This document shows, one piece after another, positions 21,200 through 32,639 of a stretch of DNA of 64,000 bases. Where the stretch lies: the NCBI RefSeq assembly GCF_000340215.1, contig NW_006921545.1, positions 711,522 to 775,521 of the forward strand, in the 5' to 3' direction. This DNA is from Pseudocercospora fijiensis CIRAD86. Its lineage: Eukaryota; Ascomycota; Dothideomycetes; Mycosphaerellales; Mycosphaerellaceae. Under the pieces are notes generated by a model. It saw only the letters and a list, made by a program, of their open reading frames with translations. It did no database searches and was not told the origin of the DNA. A program made the translations under genes and the position numbers. Numbering within the stretch: position 1 is the stretch's first letter; every line of letters starts with the position of its first letter.

Positions 21200-23150
21200 T
21201 AGAGTTAACCTAAAGGTCCTTCGGCCGGGAGTACCTATATATAAGACAATTAGTACTAGTAGGACGATAACCTAAACGACGACAATAGAAACAGCTATTA
21301 GTCTTTATAAGATACTCCTTCTCTACTAGCGTAATAGGCTCTAAGTTACGGAGTTCTTCTAGCAATTTATTCTTAAAGTAGCTAAGTTAGATAAACCCTA
21401 CCGTTGCGAGTGCTATTACTATTACTATTGCCGTTGCCGTTGCCTCTACTACCGTTATTACGGCTAGCGCTCTTGTCCTTATCCTTCTTCTTAGAAGTAT
21501 CTGCTACTTTCTTATCCTCCTCTATCTCTTTATTAGCGATAGCGAAGTTATCTTTAAGGAGCTTGTATTTCTTAATAATCTAACTAATATGTGTTTACTC
21601 TTAACTATCTAGCTTAGCTTTATAGCGTCTGTTTAACTTACGTCGGAATGTCTATACTTTAACTTCCTTACTTATAGGAATATAAGGACGGACCTTAAGG
21701 TACCGGTTATAGAAAATATAGAAGGCTTTACGCTTTTCTTGTTTTATAGTAGTTATATCGTTAAAGGCCTTTCCTTCCTTATTACAAATGCCGTAGTTAT
21801 CCTTTAAGTCTTAGAAGAGGTTATTTACATTCTCGAAGGGGTAATAGATAGTCTTAAACCTGCCTAGAATACGAGGATTAATCTACTACTAGGCGGTTTT
21901 CCGGGTAAACCTTTAGATATACTATATAGCGTCTTCTTCTAAACGGAATGTAATATTCTCGATCTTTAAAAAGAGTACTTAAAACTATTCTTCTAAGGAT
22001 ACGTTAGAGTCTTCTTTACTAGAGAACTTTAGTAGTTCTAGGATATTAGCTATAGACTTCGGATAATAGCTAGTAACTTCTAGCTTTAGGTCGATCTTAA
22101 CTCTTATAGAAGTTATAGAAGTCTATATAGATTTAGCCTTTTTCTTCTTCTAGCCCTTCTTACTAGGAAGGGGCAACTTAGGTATATCGTTATCGTCGTT
22201 AGACGAGTTAGAGTTATCCGAGTTATTTAGATATCCTTATTCTAAGCGCTTATTGCCGGAGTTATTCTTCCGAGCGTTGTCCTTAGATAGAGTAGGAGGT
22301 TCTATACCTTCGCGACGCCGACGTAGGTTAAGAAGGAGAGGATCTTCCTCCTCTTATTCTTCCTCTGAGGTAGAGTCGTTACTATCCGAGGTATTAACCT
22401 TACTACCCTTAGTAGCTTTCTGCTTCTAGCTATTGCGGCTAACCCGAAGTCGTTCGGCGTCGTCCTTTAGCTTCTATAGTTCTTAACTAGTAGTATCCTC
22501 CTATTCCTATAATAATTGTATAATCTTATTCTTACTATCTAACTCTTACTATAAATCCTAAACCTTTAACTTAGCTATAATAAGTAGCTTCTAGAATTCC
22601 CCTATAGCCTTCTTCTACTTTAGTACCTCTTTCGTATTATCTTGTTTTATAAGCCTCTCGTACTCTCTCTTATTATACTCGTTAGCTTTAAGTAGGGCAT
22701 CTCTCTTAATAATAGTAAGCAATAGGTTATTATAGCATTCGAGCTATATAGAATATAAGGTAAAAGGGCGTACTGCTAATTCCTATTAGAAGGCTTCTAT
22801 ATCTAAATTGCGGTATTTAGTTACGTCGAGTAATTTAGGGCTATCGTAGCTATCTTATATATAGATGTATTCGGGTTTATTCTCGACGCCTATAGTAGAC
22901 GCGTCGTCTTCGAGAGACGTAATATTACGCGTCGGAGGCTTATAAGAGGTAACATTAATAGCCTCTTTATATAGATTAGTTCGAGCTTAGTAGTATTATA
23001 CGTTAACTTTTTTTATAAACTAATTATAAGTATTATTAATATCTTCTTACGAGGTTAATATCTAAGAGTAGAGATTAGGGTAAACGGGGAAGAGGGACTC
23101 GCGCTTACTACTACGCTTATCCTTATTTAACTTATTCTTCTTCTACCGAT
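21200..23150 (-). pseudogene. Gypsy-2 gag with CCHC zinc knuckle
   Basis: The best landmark is at 21246-21293: CFYCRRLGYRPTSTNC, a CCHC knuckle whose His has become Tyr while all three Cys codons survive. Upstream to about 23150 is acidic and Lys-rich coding sequence with many Ser/Glu codons, as in gag proteins of this group. Its boundaries are not fixed. Confidence 0.7.
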
Positions 23151-23414
23151 TAAGTATAGTATCGAAAGTGTAATTATCCTCTTCGACGTCGAAACCTCCT
23201 AGTATATCCTAAGAGGTTATCTTGTTATTAGAAGTGCTATAAGCACTTCTTCGATATTATCCTAATACTAATATAGTAGAGGTAACAATCCTAGGCATAA
23301 ATTAACATATCTAGAAGTGCTTTCTAGCGTAAAGGTAACTAATGTCTATATTAGTCCGAGCTAGTATTATATAAGCAAGATAATAGTACGTCCGTTATAG
23401 TAGGTACGTAATAC

Positions 23415-23598
23415 TATTAAGGTACGTAATTAAGCGAGGAAACAACTTAATTACGTACGATTCTACGAAGAGGTTGTAAGGCCCTAGAGGCCTATATCCC
23501 CGTTACTACGACGACTATTTACCTTAGCAAACAGTGTAATTAAATAAACCTTTGTCTTAGGCAGCTATAGTATATATAGGTAGCTAGCTATAATAGTA
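23415..23598 (-). repeat. Gypsy-2 5' LTR
   Basis: Direct repeat of 16590-16773. It is followed on + by resumed Gypsy-1a sequence GATAAGCGG, which matches Gypsy-1b at about 52960. Confidence 0.85.
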
Positions 23599-23599
23599 C

Positions 23600-25260
23600 G
23601 ATAAGCGGACTTCTAGACCCCGCGGCGGCAATAAATACTATAGCGGAGTTATCGTTCTTCTAGTATACGTTAGAAAGGACGTAGATCGCTCGAGCTATAA
23701 TAACTCGATTAAAGACATTGCTATCTATAGTAATAGCCTATATAGCGATAGTACTATAGAAGAGATTGTAGTTATTCTAGTTACTAGTACTATTAGATAT
23801 ATATAATACGTATCTCGTTCGATAGCGAGGGTGCTATTAAATAACCTTATAAATATAGATAGTTAATCGTTTAGAGATAAGCTATTACGTGCTTAGTAGA
23901 GGGACGCCTTTATTATCGAACGTATTAATAAGCTTATAAGTAGGCTAACGACTCGATCTAGTAAGAGTAACTAGACGATAAACGACAAGGGTTACTTAAA
24001 GTTTAAAGGCAGATACTATATCCCCGCTAAACAATCGATTAGATAAGAGCTTTCAAAGCGATACTATAATAGTAAGCTTGCTAGTTACTATAGTATAGAG
24101 AGGTCGTACGAGCTACTATCGCGTATATACTACTAGCTAAATAGTAAGCAGTATATAAAAGAATATATATAGACCTACGTAGTATACTAGCGTATTAAAG
24201 CACTAAAGCACTTACTATTTAGCGAGTTGTCTTTACTTCCTATCCTAAAGAAGCTATTCGTAGAGCTTATAATAGACTTTATTATAGGCCTTCCTCCTAC
24301 TAAGCGTAGGGGTAGCAAGGATATATATAATACTATCCTTATTATAGTAGATCGATTTACTAAAGGCGCTCGATATATTATAGCGCGGAAAGATTAGACT
24401 ACTATTAATATAGTAGAAGCGCTATAGAATAATATCTTCTATACCTATTAGGGAACCCCTAAGGGGAGAGTATCTAATCGTAGGTAGATACTAATATCGC
24501 ACTATTAGAGCGAAATATACCTATAGCTAAAACTAAAGTATCGGCTATTAATAGCCTTTTATCTATAGACTAACGGTTAAATAGAGAGGTAGAATGCTAC
24601 GCTATAGTAGTACCTACGTAGCTATATTAATAAGAACCCTAAAGACTAGGTTAACCTCCTATAGCCTATAGAATTCGTATACAATAATAGCGTATACTCG
24701 TTAACTAATTACTATATATAGCTATAATAGGCTAAAACGCCGCTTTGCTATAATAACTATTTACCTTACTCGAGGCCGAGCGTAAGGAAAGGGAAGCGCG
24801 TTAAGTACTAGAGATACTAGCGGCAATATAGGGTCTTTAGAAGATACGAGAAATCTATACTAAGATAGCTAAGAAGCTAACAAAGGCTTAAGAATACTAA
24901 AAGAGCTACTACGACAAGCGCTATATACTAATAACCTTTAAGTAAGGCAATATAATTATACTTAGTATAAAGAACCTCCGTATCTGTAGATACCTATTAC
25001 CTAATAGCAAAACAAGGCCTAAGCTCGCACTAAGATATATTAGCCTATTCCGTATCCGAGAGGCTAGAGGTATATAGGCTTACTAGTTATAGCTTCTTCC
25101 TTATTATACTATCTATAATACCTTCTACGTATCCTTATTAGACTAATACGAAGAATAAGAAGAAGGCTAAGGGCTTATAATATCGCTAATACCGCTAAAG
25201 AGACCTAGGATTAATAGCACCCCGGGGGTACTATTAGCTAACTAATTCGAGGCAGCAATT
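23600..25260 (+). pseudogene. Gypsy-1a part 3: integrase
   Basis: The + reading has a damaged zinc-binding region (about 24060-24200), where the expected His and Cys positions are largely Tyr. The catalytic core follows: IIDFIIGLPPTKRRGSKD (about 24268) and IIVDRFTKGARYI, then VSNRR instead of VSDRG near 24470 (Asp to Asn). The GPY/F-type C-terminus (NLRICRYLLPNSKTRPKLALRYI) is at about 24970-25040. Compared with Gypsy-1b, about 0.2 kb is missing near 25145, and this removes the chromodomain. Confidence 0.85.
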
Positions 25261-25456
25261 TTTAGAATAAGACTATACTATAATAGTAAACGCGTACCGA
25301 GTGTTAATAAGCGCGCTACGACGCATTAACTAACCGCCTACTCTTTTAAGGATTCTACCTCTTTACTAACGTAATAAGACCCTTCTCTTAGTATTCCGGC
25401 CCCCTTTTATTCCTTTATTCTATCGAAGCCTCGAGGCCTAGGCGATCGACGAGGGC

Positions 25457-25711
<255 letters not shown>

Positions 25712-26640
25712 GTGTCGCGCTACGAGCTAGCGATATATTAGAAGCTAATACGGTTATATTAATGATATTATTATTAGTTAAAGAAGGAAATAGGAAGTAA
25801 GGTAAAGTTAGCGCTAAGACGGCTAGCGCCGCTATTATTAATATTACTTACTATTATTACTATATCTATAGGAACAACCTTACCTATACTATAGGCCTAA
25901 GACCGGAGTACGCTATACTAACTAAGTTAAAAGAACGACTATATTAAGAGTTTAATTAAAACTGTAATACTAGGCTAAAGTTATAGAGAGCCGCCTAAAA
26001 GATTAGGTAGTTAATAGGCTAACTAAGGGCAAAAATATAGAGCTTAGCTAGCGGAGGTCGATCTTACGGATAATAAGTTACTCCTCGATTTTTCCGATCC
26101 TTTAAGCGAGGCGAACCTTAGCTACCGCGCTTATAATAGCTATTACCTATAGAAACTAGACGAACTATGTTTTAGACATTTAACAATTAAAGGCTACTAA
26201 ACCTAACTAATTAGGGCTAGCGAAACTATAAACAATGAATAGCCCTTAGAAACAACGGTAATTAGCACTCGAAACGAATATTACTAAGTCTTTTAGAGTA
26301 GACGCAAAGAACTCGGATAATATTACTTAGAACGGAAGTAGTACTATACTATCTCGTACGCCTACCTATTATAGTAGGGAAGACGCGCTCGTATTGTAAT
26401 TAGTTAATAGCCCTTAATTCTTATAGATATATATTACCTTATTATATATAAGGATAGCGTAGTTAGAGTATTATATTGCTATTAGAAGGTAAGGTTTAAT
26501 AGAGTTATATAATTAGGTAGTTAAGTATTTAATTTAGCGAGGACTAAGTAGCTTATTAGATCTACTAAGTTATCGGTAATAGAGGTCGAGATTAGAATAT
26601 AGAAAGGCTACGAGGGCGCGGCCTTTAGAAGGGAAGCGTA
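25712..26640 (+). other. Gypsy-1a 3' noncoding region
   Basis: It aligns with the complement of 49960-50830 of Gypsy-1b, for example the shared GCGCTAAGACGGCTAGCGCC (25811-25830). No continued reading frame is common to both copies. It ends with a purine-rich AGAAGGGAAGCG next to the LTR, the likely polypurine tract. Confidence 0.7.
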
Positions 26641-26837
26641 TATTAGGGCTAAAGAGGCTATACGTAATTAGTATATAACTAGGCCGAGTAAAGCTAGGGT
26701 CTTAATACCTTAGGTAGGGCTTAGCGCTTAGTATTAGGCTAACTTGCCTACCCTCCTCTCTCTCCTCCTAGATCCTTATCGAATACTACTTATACCTACT
26801 ACTACCCTATCTACCTACTAATATAACCCCTATTATA
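26641..26837 (+). repeat. Gypsy-1a 3' LTR
   Basis: It starts TATTAGGGCTAAAG (TG to TA) and ends CCCCTATTATA, matching the two 196-base LTRs of Gypsy-1b in complement. It fixes the right end of Gypsy-1a. The following five bases, TATAT, would be the TSD, but the partner lies outside the window. Confidence 0.82.
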
Positions 26838-26842
26838 TATAT

Positions 26843-27240
26843 CTACGAGAGGATCTCTACTACTAGGGCTTGTCTTTCAACTTTATAGCTAGCTACTCTT
26901 ACTTATATATACTAGGTTAGCTACTAGGCCTTTTTTCTTTTCTACCTAATTTAGGTAGTCTTTTTACCTATAGTTATAGTTACTTTATAACTTATTTCTA
27001 GTCTATTTCTAAGATATTATAATTAGGTATATTAAGTGAAAAGAATCTTAGTTCCCTTAACTTAATATAGTTAAGGGTCCTATACCCTCCTCCTTTATTA
27101 CTTACGATATCTATTAAGACTCGCTCTAATTGTTATATAAAAGCGTATATATTATATATTAGTAGTACCTAGTTAGGTATATTATTACTATTACTATAGG
27201 TATATCTATAAAGGCCTAAGATTAGAGATATAGAGAGGGG
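26843..27240. other. AT-rich stretch with no recognisable content
   Basis: Many T-runs and TA steps with no sustained frame on either strand. It ends with a purine-rich GAGATATAGAGAGGGGG at about 27217-27233. It could be flanking sequence of the next element. Confidence 0.4.
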
Positions 27241-29364
27241 GTCTTTGAATTTCTGCTGTACAAGTTCCGTTTTACTAACCTCGTTTTCCTTTTAAAGATA
27301 GCGGTACTATAAAAGACTCTCTCGAGTATACTCTCGACGCTATCGAATGTCTAGATACGCTAGATACGTAGCGCTAATATATTAAACCGAGATTAGATAT
27401 CCGGTTAGAAACTATATCTATACTATATAACTAGCTATTAGCCTAGGCGATTAGTTAAGTAGTAAATAGTACCTCGTATACGCGACCTTTAGTAATAGAG
27501 ACATAGTACTAGATATTAGTAAGATAAGTAAAACAAGGCCTATAAGACAGACGAATAAATACTATTTATATATCCTAAGTAGTATAGTACTAAGGCTATG
27601 AAGCCTGCCCTATACACTACCGAAAGTCGTCGCTATATTAATCTAATAGCTGAGATTTGTACTGCTATATAATAGAATACGTCTATCTATTTATATACAG
27701 TATAGATTAGCTGGTAATTTAGTTACTAGTATAGACAAGTAGCTACTAGCGTATCCGGCTACGATCTATCTAGTAGTCTGCTAAAGTAGAGTCCCTTAGT
27801 ATATCGGATAACTGCCTAAGAAGAGTATAATAGCGAATATAACGGTAAAGATACAGAGAATATATACTAGTAGCGGTATAATAGTAGATATAGAAAGCGT
27901 AAGAAGATTCGCTATGCCTAGAAGTAGGGGCGTATTCTCTAATAGTACGAGTCCTATCGTACTACTAATAGTATAAAGAAGAAACGTAAGTAGACTATAA
28001 ACAATATTACCGAGTCTTAGTAGACGCCTTTGGGCCGAAGAGCCTAGATAGTAGCCGCCCTAGTGCTGTACCTTAGGCTTAGAATATATTAATTACTATA
28101 GCATCGTCTCCTATACTAATCTCTTTACTATAGCCGATACCTCCTTAGCTAATACTAACGTCTAGTAGTAGCAAAATCGCTATTGCTTCTCGACCTAGTA
28201 GAGGGCTATAGATCTAACTAGGAAGCCTACGTCCTCGCTATTATAATCGTCTACACCACTATCTCTTTATCTATTATAGTATATAGGACTCTCTGTATTT
28301 AATACAGATTGTCGTCGTCGTTATAGCTACTACAGTAGTAATAATCCCACATCTATAGAGATATACAGAATATAGCGAGATATTTCTTAGAGCTACTATA
28401 TACCTTAGTATACTAGTAAAGAGATATTACAGACTCTAAGTACTAACGCTCTTCTTACTAGTACTATATAGCGGAGATAGAAGGATTATATAGCTAATAG
28501 CCTTTTAGGCGATACTTTTAGAAGCAATACGCTATCTAGCGGTAATATTACCGGTTATCTTAATAGTAGCAATAATAGTAGAGATAGTAACGATCGGACA
28601 TTCTTCTTCTATAATACCTATAAAGCCCCTTATAATATCTCTTAGCTATATAGAATATAAGGAATTCTAGCTCGACGGTATAGTAGTTGCTAGTACTACG
28701 CTAACGGTTTTACTCTAGATAGTCTTTGTACCTTAAAGTAGCATATCGCTAGTAAGTACTAAAGCTAGCGCTTCGAATTCCTTATAAATAGAAATTCTAG
28801 ATATTTGGAAGAAGAGGTTAGGATTCGCTATTAAGGTTACTATATATTACTTAGCTCCTAGTAGGGGTAGCGCTAGGTAGAACGTCTAACTTATCGTTAG
28901 GGTTAGTAGTAGTATATAGAGGGGCGATTATAATAGACTATAATAGAGTAGGAGCGGGAGCGGTGCTTCTATACTAATATAGAACCTAGCTTAATTACTA
29001 ACGAAAATAATGACTAGGACCTAACCGCTATAGCCTTAGATATAATACTAGCTCTCAGTAGGATCGACTTTCGACTAGTGTAGGAATTCTTCGAATAGCT
29101 AGATTATAAGAAAATAGAGTATTACTAGAATAATAACCTCTATAATAAGGATAGTAGATATCTTAGGAGAGATTATTAAGAGCGCTAGTTTAGTATAGCC
29201 TTAATAGCAGTTTAGAATTGCTAATCATTTAATTCTATCGACGCTACTATACTACTCGAGATAGCAAAAGGCCTTATATATCGCCTAACCTAATATTACG
29301 CGATACCTAGATAGATCTCGATATATAGTCTATAGGTTAGGAGACTAGAGAAGATCTTCCGAGA
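27241..29364 (+). pseudogene. Degraded coding region, unrecognised
   Basis: A long + strand frame is interrupted almost only by TAG/TAA. It is unusually rich in codons that read Gln after reversing CAG to TAG, with Ser, Tyr and Arg. In another frame segments such as DSLCLEVGAYSLIVRVLSYY (about 27910-27970) look protein-like, so at least one frameshift is present. No domain was recognised. It is cut at 29372 by the hAT-like end and may be the upstream gene of, or the host interrupted by, the following element. Confidence 0.35.
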
Positions 29365-29372
29365 CTTGTAAT

Positions 29373-29520
29373 TAGACCCTATAGTAGTTTATATTAGTCT
29401 AATTTAGTTTACTAAGCCGAAATTATAGTTCGGTTTAGTTTGGTTTACTAAGGAACTAGTATACGGACCGGTTTACTAGCTACGTACCGGCTATAGATAA
29501 AAAAACTTATCTTAATAGCC
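29373..29520 (+). mobile_element. hAT-C: left end of a hAT-family element
   Basis: It begins TAGACCCTATAGTAGTTTA, as hAT-A does, preceded by a possible TSD octamer CTTGTAAT. It has the subterminal motifs AATTTAGTTTACTAAGCCG and GTTTGGTTTACTAAGG, and a CCGGCTATAG unit at about 29487-29500. No matching right end or second octamer was found before 43366, so its extent is unknown. It may be a truncated element, or the left end of an element carrying the DUF6589-like gene. Confidence 0.6.
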
Positions 29521-30329
29521 TAGGATATAGATACAATCGTATAGTATCTATAATATAGGGCCCCTATCGTATTCTAGAGTTAATCTAAGGTTGTTATATA
29601 TCGTCGTACGTCGTCCCTATCTTAAGACTAGACGAGAATATTAGCGATTCCTACTTTTATATTCTAAAGAGCGTTTTATTATAAGACAATCTACCTTTCG
29701 GAATATAGTAGTCCGCGTCCCGTATATAGACTACTGCGTAGCGGGCTTAGATAAAAAATATATAGAGCTAAGTAAGATTTTCGACTAATTAGGGCGTAGA
29801 ATGTAGGAATCGCTATTCTCGTCTATACTATATCTATTAGGATTTCGACTTCCTATATTAAACATTTATATAGGAGAATCGTATAAACCTAGTTTTAATA
29901 CTAAAACGACTATTTCCTATAGTAAAAACTTCTCTCTATAGTAGGAATATCTTCCTCCTTATCGCTATCTTTTTTCTAAAGTGTTCCGAATACGAAATCG
30001 GATATAAATATATCGACGTCGTAGCGCCCTTAGTACGATATGTACTGGGTAAATACGGCTATATTATCGCGTATTTCTATTACGACTATACCCTCCGTAG
30101 CTTTCTAGCCTAGGTCTGCGGGTCTCTCTCTATCGTCTACTAGAGATAAATATATATCTAGTCGCTCTACTTCTAGCCTATCTGCCTCCTATAGTTCTTC
30201 TAGTCTTATATCTTATGAGTAACTAGGTAACGAGTCTACTAAAGAGAAGGACCTAGTACTACGCCTATAACTAGAAATATATAGTAGTATAGATAGTAGT
30301 AGCGTAAGTAGTAGTAATAATAAGTCGAT

Positions 30330-31301
30330 CCGCTATATACGTCCGACGTCGCTAACCCCGCCCTTATCGCGATAAAAGATAGCGCTATAAAGAAGTACTA
30401 TATAAGATACGCGAAAATAACCTTGCTATAGAGAAGGTCGTATAGTACTAGGCTAGCAAACTACGAAGTAAGTTATATACGTATCGCGTAGGTTAGCTCT
30501 CTACTATATTATATACGGAGCTACGTATATTAAAGCAAGTTAAGCTATCTAGTAGTAAGAATAGTAATATTATTCGTAAGCTCAATTAGCTAATTAGAAA
30601 GAGCTTGTGTAGGAAATAGCGGAGGACTCTTCGATCTACTATAGAGATATTTAATACTGTAGCGGGTAACTAGGCTACTATAGTACTCGAACCTAGTAAC
30701 GGATTCGATAATTAATTCTTCGTCTAGTAGTTTAAAAATATATACGAGGTTATCCGGGACACTACTCTAGCGTAGTATTAATTTACCTATAGCGTATTAG
30801 TTAGATAGCGTAATAAATAGCTACACAACGTCGATATACGAATATTAGTCCTTACTGCCTTTATTCTCTATACTCGCTCTCGGAATAAATCTAATTAGTT
30901 TATAAAGGCATTCGGCTAGTACCTACTATTAAATAGTATAAAGCGGAGGGCACCAGATATCCTATCGGGGATTGGTTTAATCGCTACGTAGATAGTACTA
31001 TACTATAAGGAGAAGCTTTCTAGAAGCGAGTAGATAGTAGCTTTTTAATCGTATTATATTTAACTTATACTTATTCTACGTAGGAAAGACTCGTCCGGCT
31101 AGCGTATAGGATTTCATAGTACGTAGTCTATAATAATGTTAATTTCTAGGATATAGTTTAGAATTAGAGCGTATCTAATTAGTCGGTTATACGTAATCTT
31201 ACGATAGCGCTACTAGTACGTTTTGCTTCGTATATTCGCTATCCCAATATTAGCCTACGTATTAACGATTTTAAAGCGAAGACGCGACTAGACGCTACGG
31301 A
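30330..31301 (+). pseudogene. DUF6589-like transposon protein, part 1
   Basis: The + reading has an N-terminal helical region, then VLTAFILYTRSRNKSN-FIKAFG...KRRAPDILSGIGL (30850-30980). Further on is VVYNNVNF-D (about 31118-31150), equivalent to the DNxN(F) box I associate with DUF6589 proteins. This family is known mainly from fungal, especially basidiomycete, transposable elements, with no established function. Coding probably begins earlier, near 29770. LINE-2 interrupts it at 31320. The match is from memory of the family's pattern, not from a search. Confidence 0.5.
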
Positions 31302-31320
31302 TATCTATAATACCGCTATC
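31302..31320. repeat. LINE-2 target-site duplication, left copy (right copy 36185-36203)
   Basis: TATCTATAATACCGCTATC occurs on both sides. The first few bases may belong to the element's CTAT tail, so the true duplication could be about 15 bases. Confidence 0.85.
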
Positions 31321-31327
31321 GAAGAAA

Positions 31328-32620
31328 ATGGTAGCGAACAATTAGAGACGAAGGGAAGACAGTTAAGAAGGAAGGGAGGACGAATAGAAAGCACTATATA
31401 CTAGGGCAGAGGAGGTACTAAAGGCGGAAGATAGAAGAACCCCTAAGAGGGCATACAGGATAATAATCTTAGAACTCCTTAGAGGACTAAAAGCAATCTA
31501 CAACTAGGCAAGCTACGTAATTACAAAGGTAGCTAATATAGTCGTAGCAAAGATTACGAAGAAATAATAGGAGACAAGCCTAAACTACCGTACCTAGGCA
31601 GCAGTAGCTAGTCAAGAGGCGCTAAAACCCCCGAGGACAGTAGTTAGAGTCTATATTACGGACCTATAGGAGCAAAAGGAAATCTAAGGACTTATAGGGA
31701 AAGAGATTGTAGAAAGAATTATAGTTAAAGAGGTAATTAGGGCTAGGAACGAAGGAAAAGGGGTAATTAAGCTGTTTATAGTATAAGAGCAGGACAAAAG
31801 GAAGCTAGAAACATAAAAAGAATAGACAACTAAGATAGGGAAAACAGCAAAGGTCTCCTAACAGCAATTTATAATTATAGCCTATAGTATAACAAGAAGC
31901 TTTAAGGAAGAACAGGATATTAGGAGCCTATAGAGACAAAACCAAGCTATATACCTAGGCCTAAAGATTACAAAAGTAGTATAGATTAAAAGGAAAATCG
32001 AAGAGACTAAGAAGCAGTCTTCCCTAATTATCTAGATAGGGAGTGCAGAGCAAGCTAATACGGTACTAGACTAGGGGCTGTTCTAGGACTTTAAAAGATT
32101 AGAAACAGAGATATACAGAAGCAACTATAGGATAATGCAGTACTTTAAATGTCAACACTATAGACACTTAGTAGCTAAGTATATAAAGACAACTAATACC
32201 TACTCCTATTATATAGGGGATTACTAGGTTAAAGAATGCAAAGTATACAAGGGAGAAGCAAGATATATATGCTATACTAAAAGACACCCCTCTTAGGCGA
32301 AGGAATGCCTAGTAAGAATATAGGTAGCTAGGAAGGTAAAGGAAGCTAGAATCAATATACTAAAAAGATATACAATAAGCTAAAGTAGCTAGGTATAGAA
32401 GCAACCTAGCTAAGTGCTACAAAAGAGGTCTAGGCAAGATAATAGGTTCATATTTAGGGCCTTACTAGCATAAGAGAGTTACTAACAACTAGGGAGACTA
32501 AGATACCTTAATATTATAGGAAAGGAAGCAGGGCAGACAAAGCTTAGTCAAATATTGGTCTAAAGTAAGGGAAGACTAAAGGAAAACTTATAAGGAAATA
32601 ATATAGATAAAACCTAATAA
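31328..32620 (+). pseudogene. LINE-2 ORF1, gag-like protein
   Basis: The initiating ATG survives here. The zinc-knuckle cluster lies at about 32142-32310, with more Cys codons turned to Tyr than in LINE-1. Several early stops (such as the codon after AANN or VANN) are shared with the other two copies. Confidence 0.78.
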
Positions 32621-32639
32621 ACATTATAATATTACTGAA

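Larger units (their letters stand above)
16590..23595 (-). mobile_element. Gypsy-2: complete LTR retrotransposon with chromodomain
   Basis: It is about 7.0 kb with two direct LTRs of about 184 bases (16590-16773 and 23415-23598, ends uncertain by 3 bases). On the minus strand the order is 5' LTR (right), gag with CCHC knuckle, protease, RT, RNase H, integrase, chromodomain, polypurine tract, 3' LTR (left). This order and the chromodomain place it among the chromoviruses. It inserted into Gypsy-1a. The target duplication cannot be read cleanly because both junctions carry mutations. Confidence 0.87.

Noticed and set aside
16590..23598. A clean 5-bp TSD for Gypsy-2
   Set aside because: The left flank ends AGCGT and the right flank starts GTACG or CGATA depending on the LTR end chosen; neither matches, so no TSD is claimed.
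26843..27240. LTR of a further element
   Set aside because: No second copy of this stretch occurs in the window, and no TG/CA-type ends could be set.
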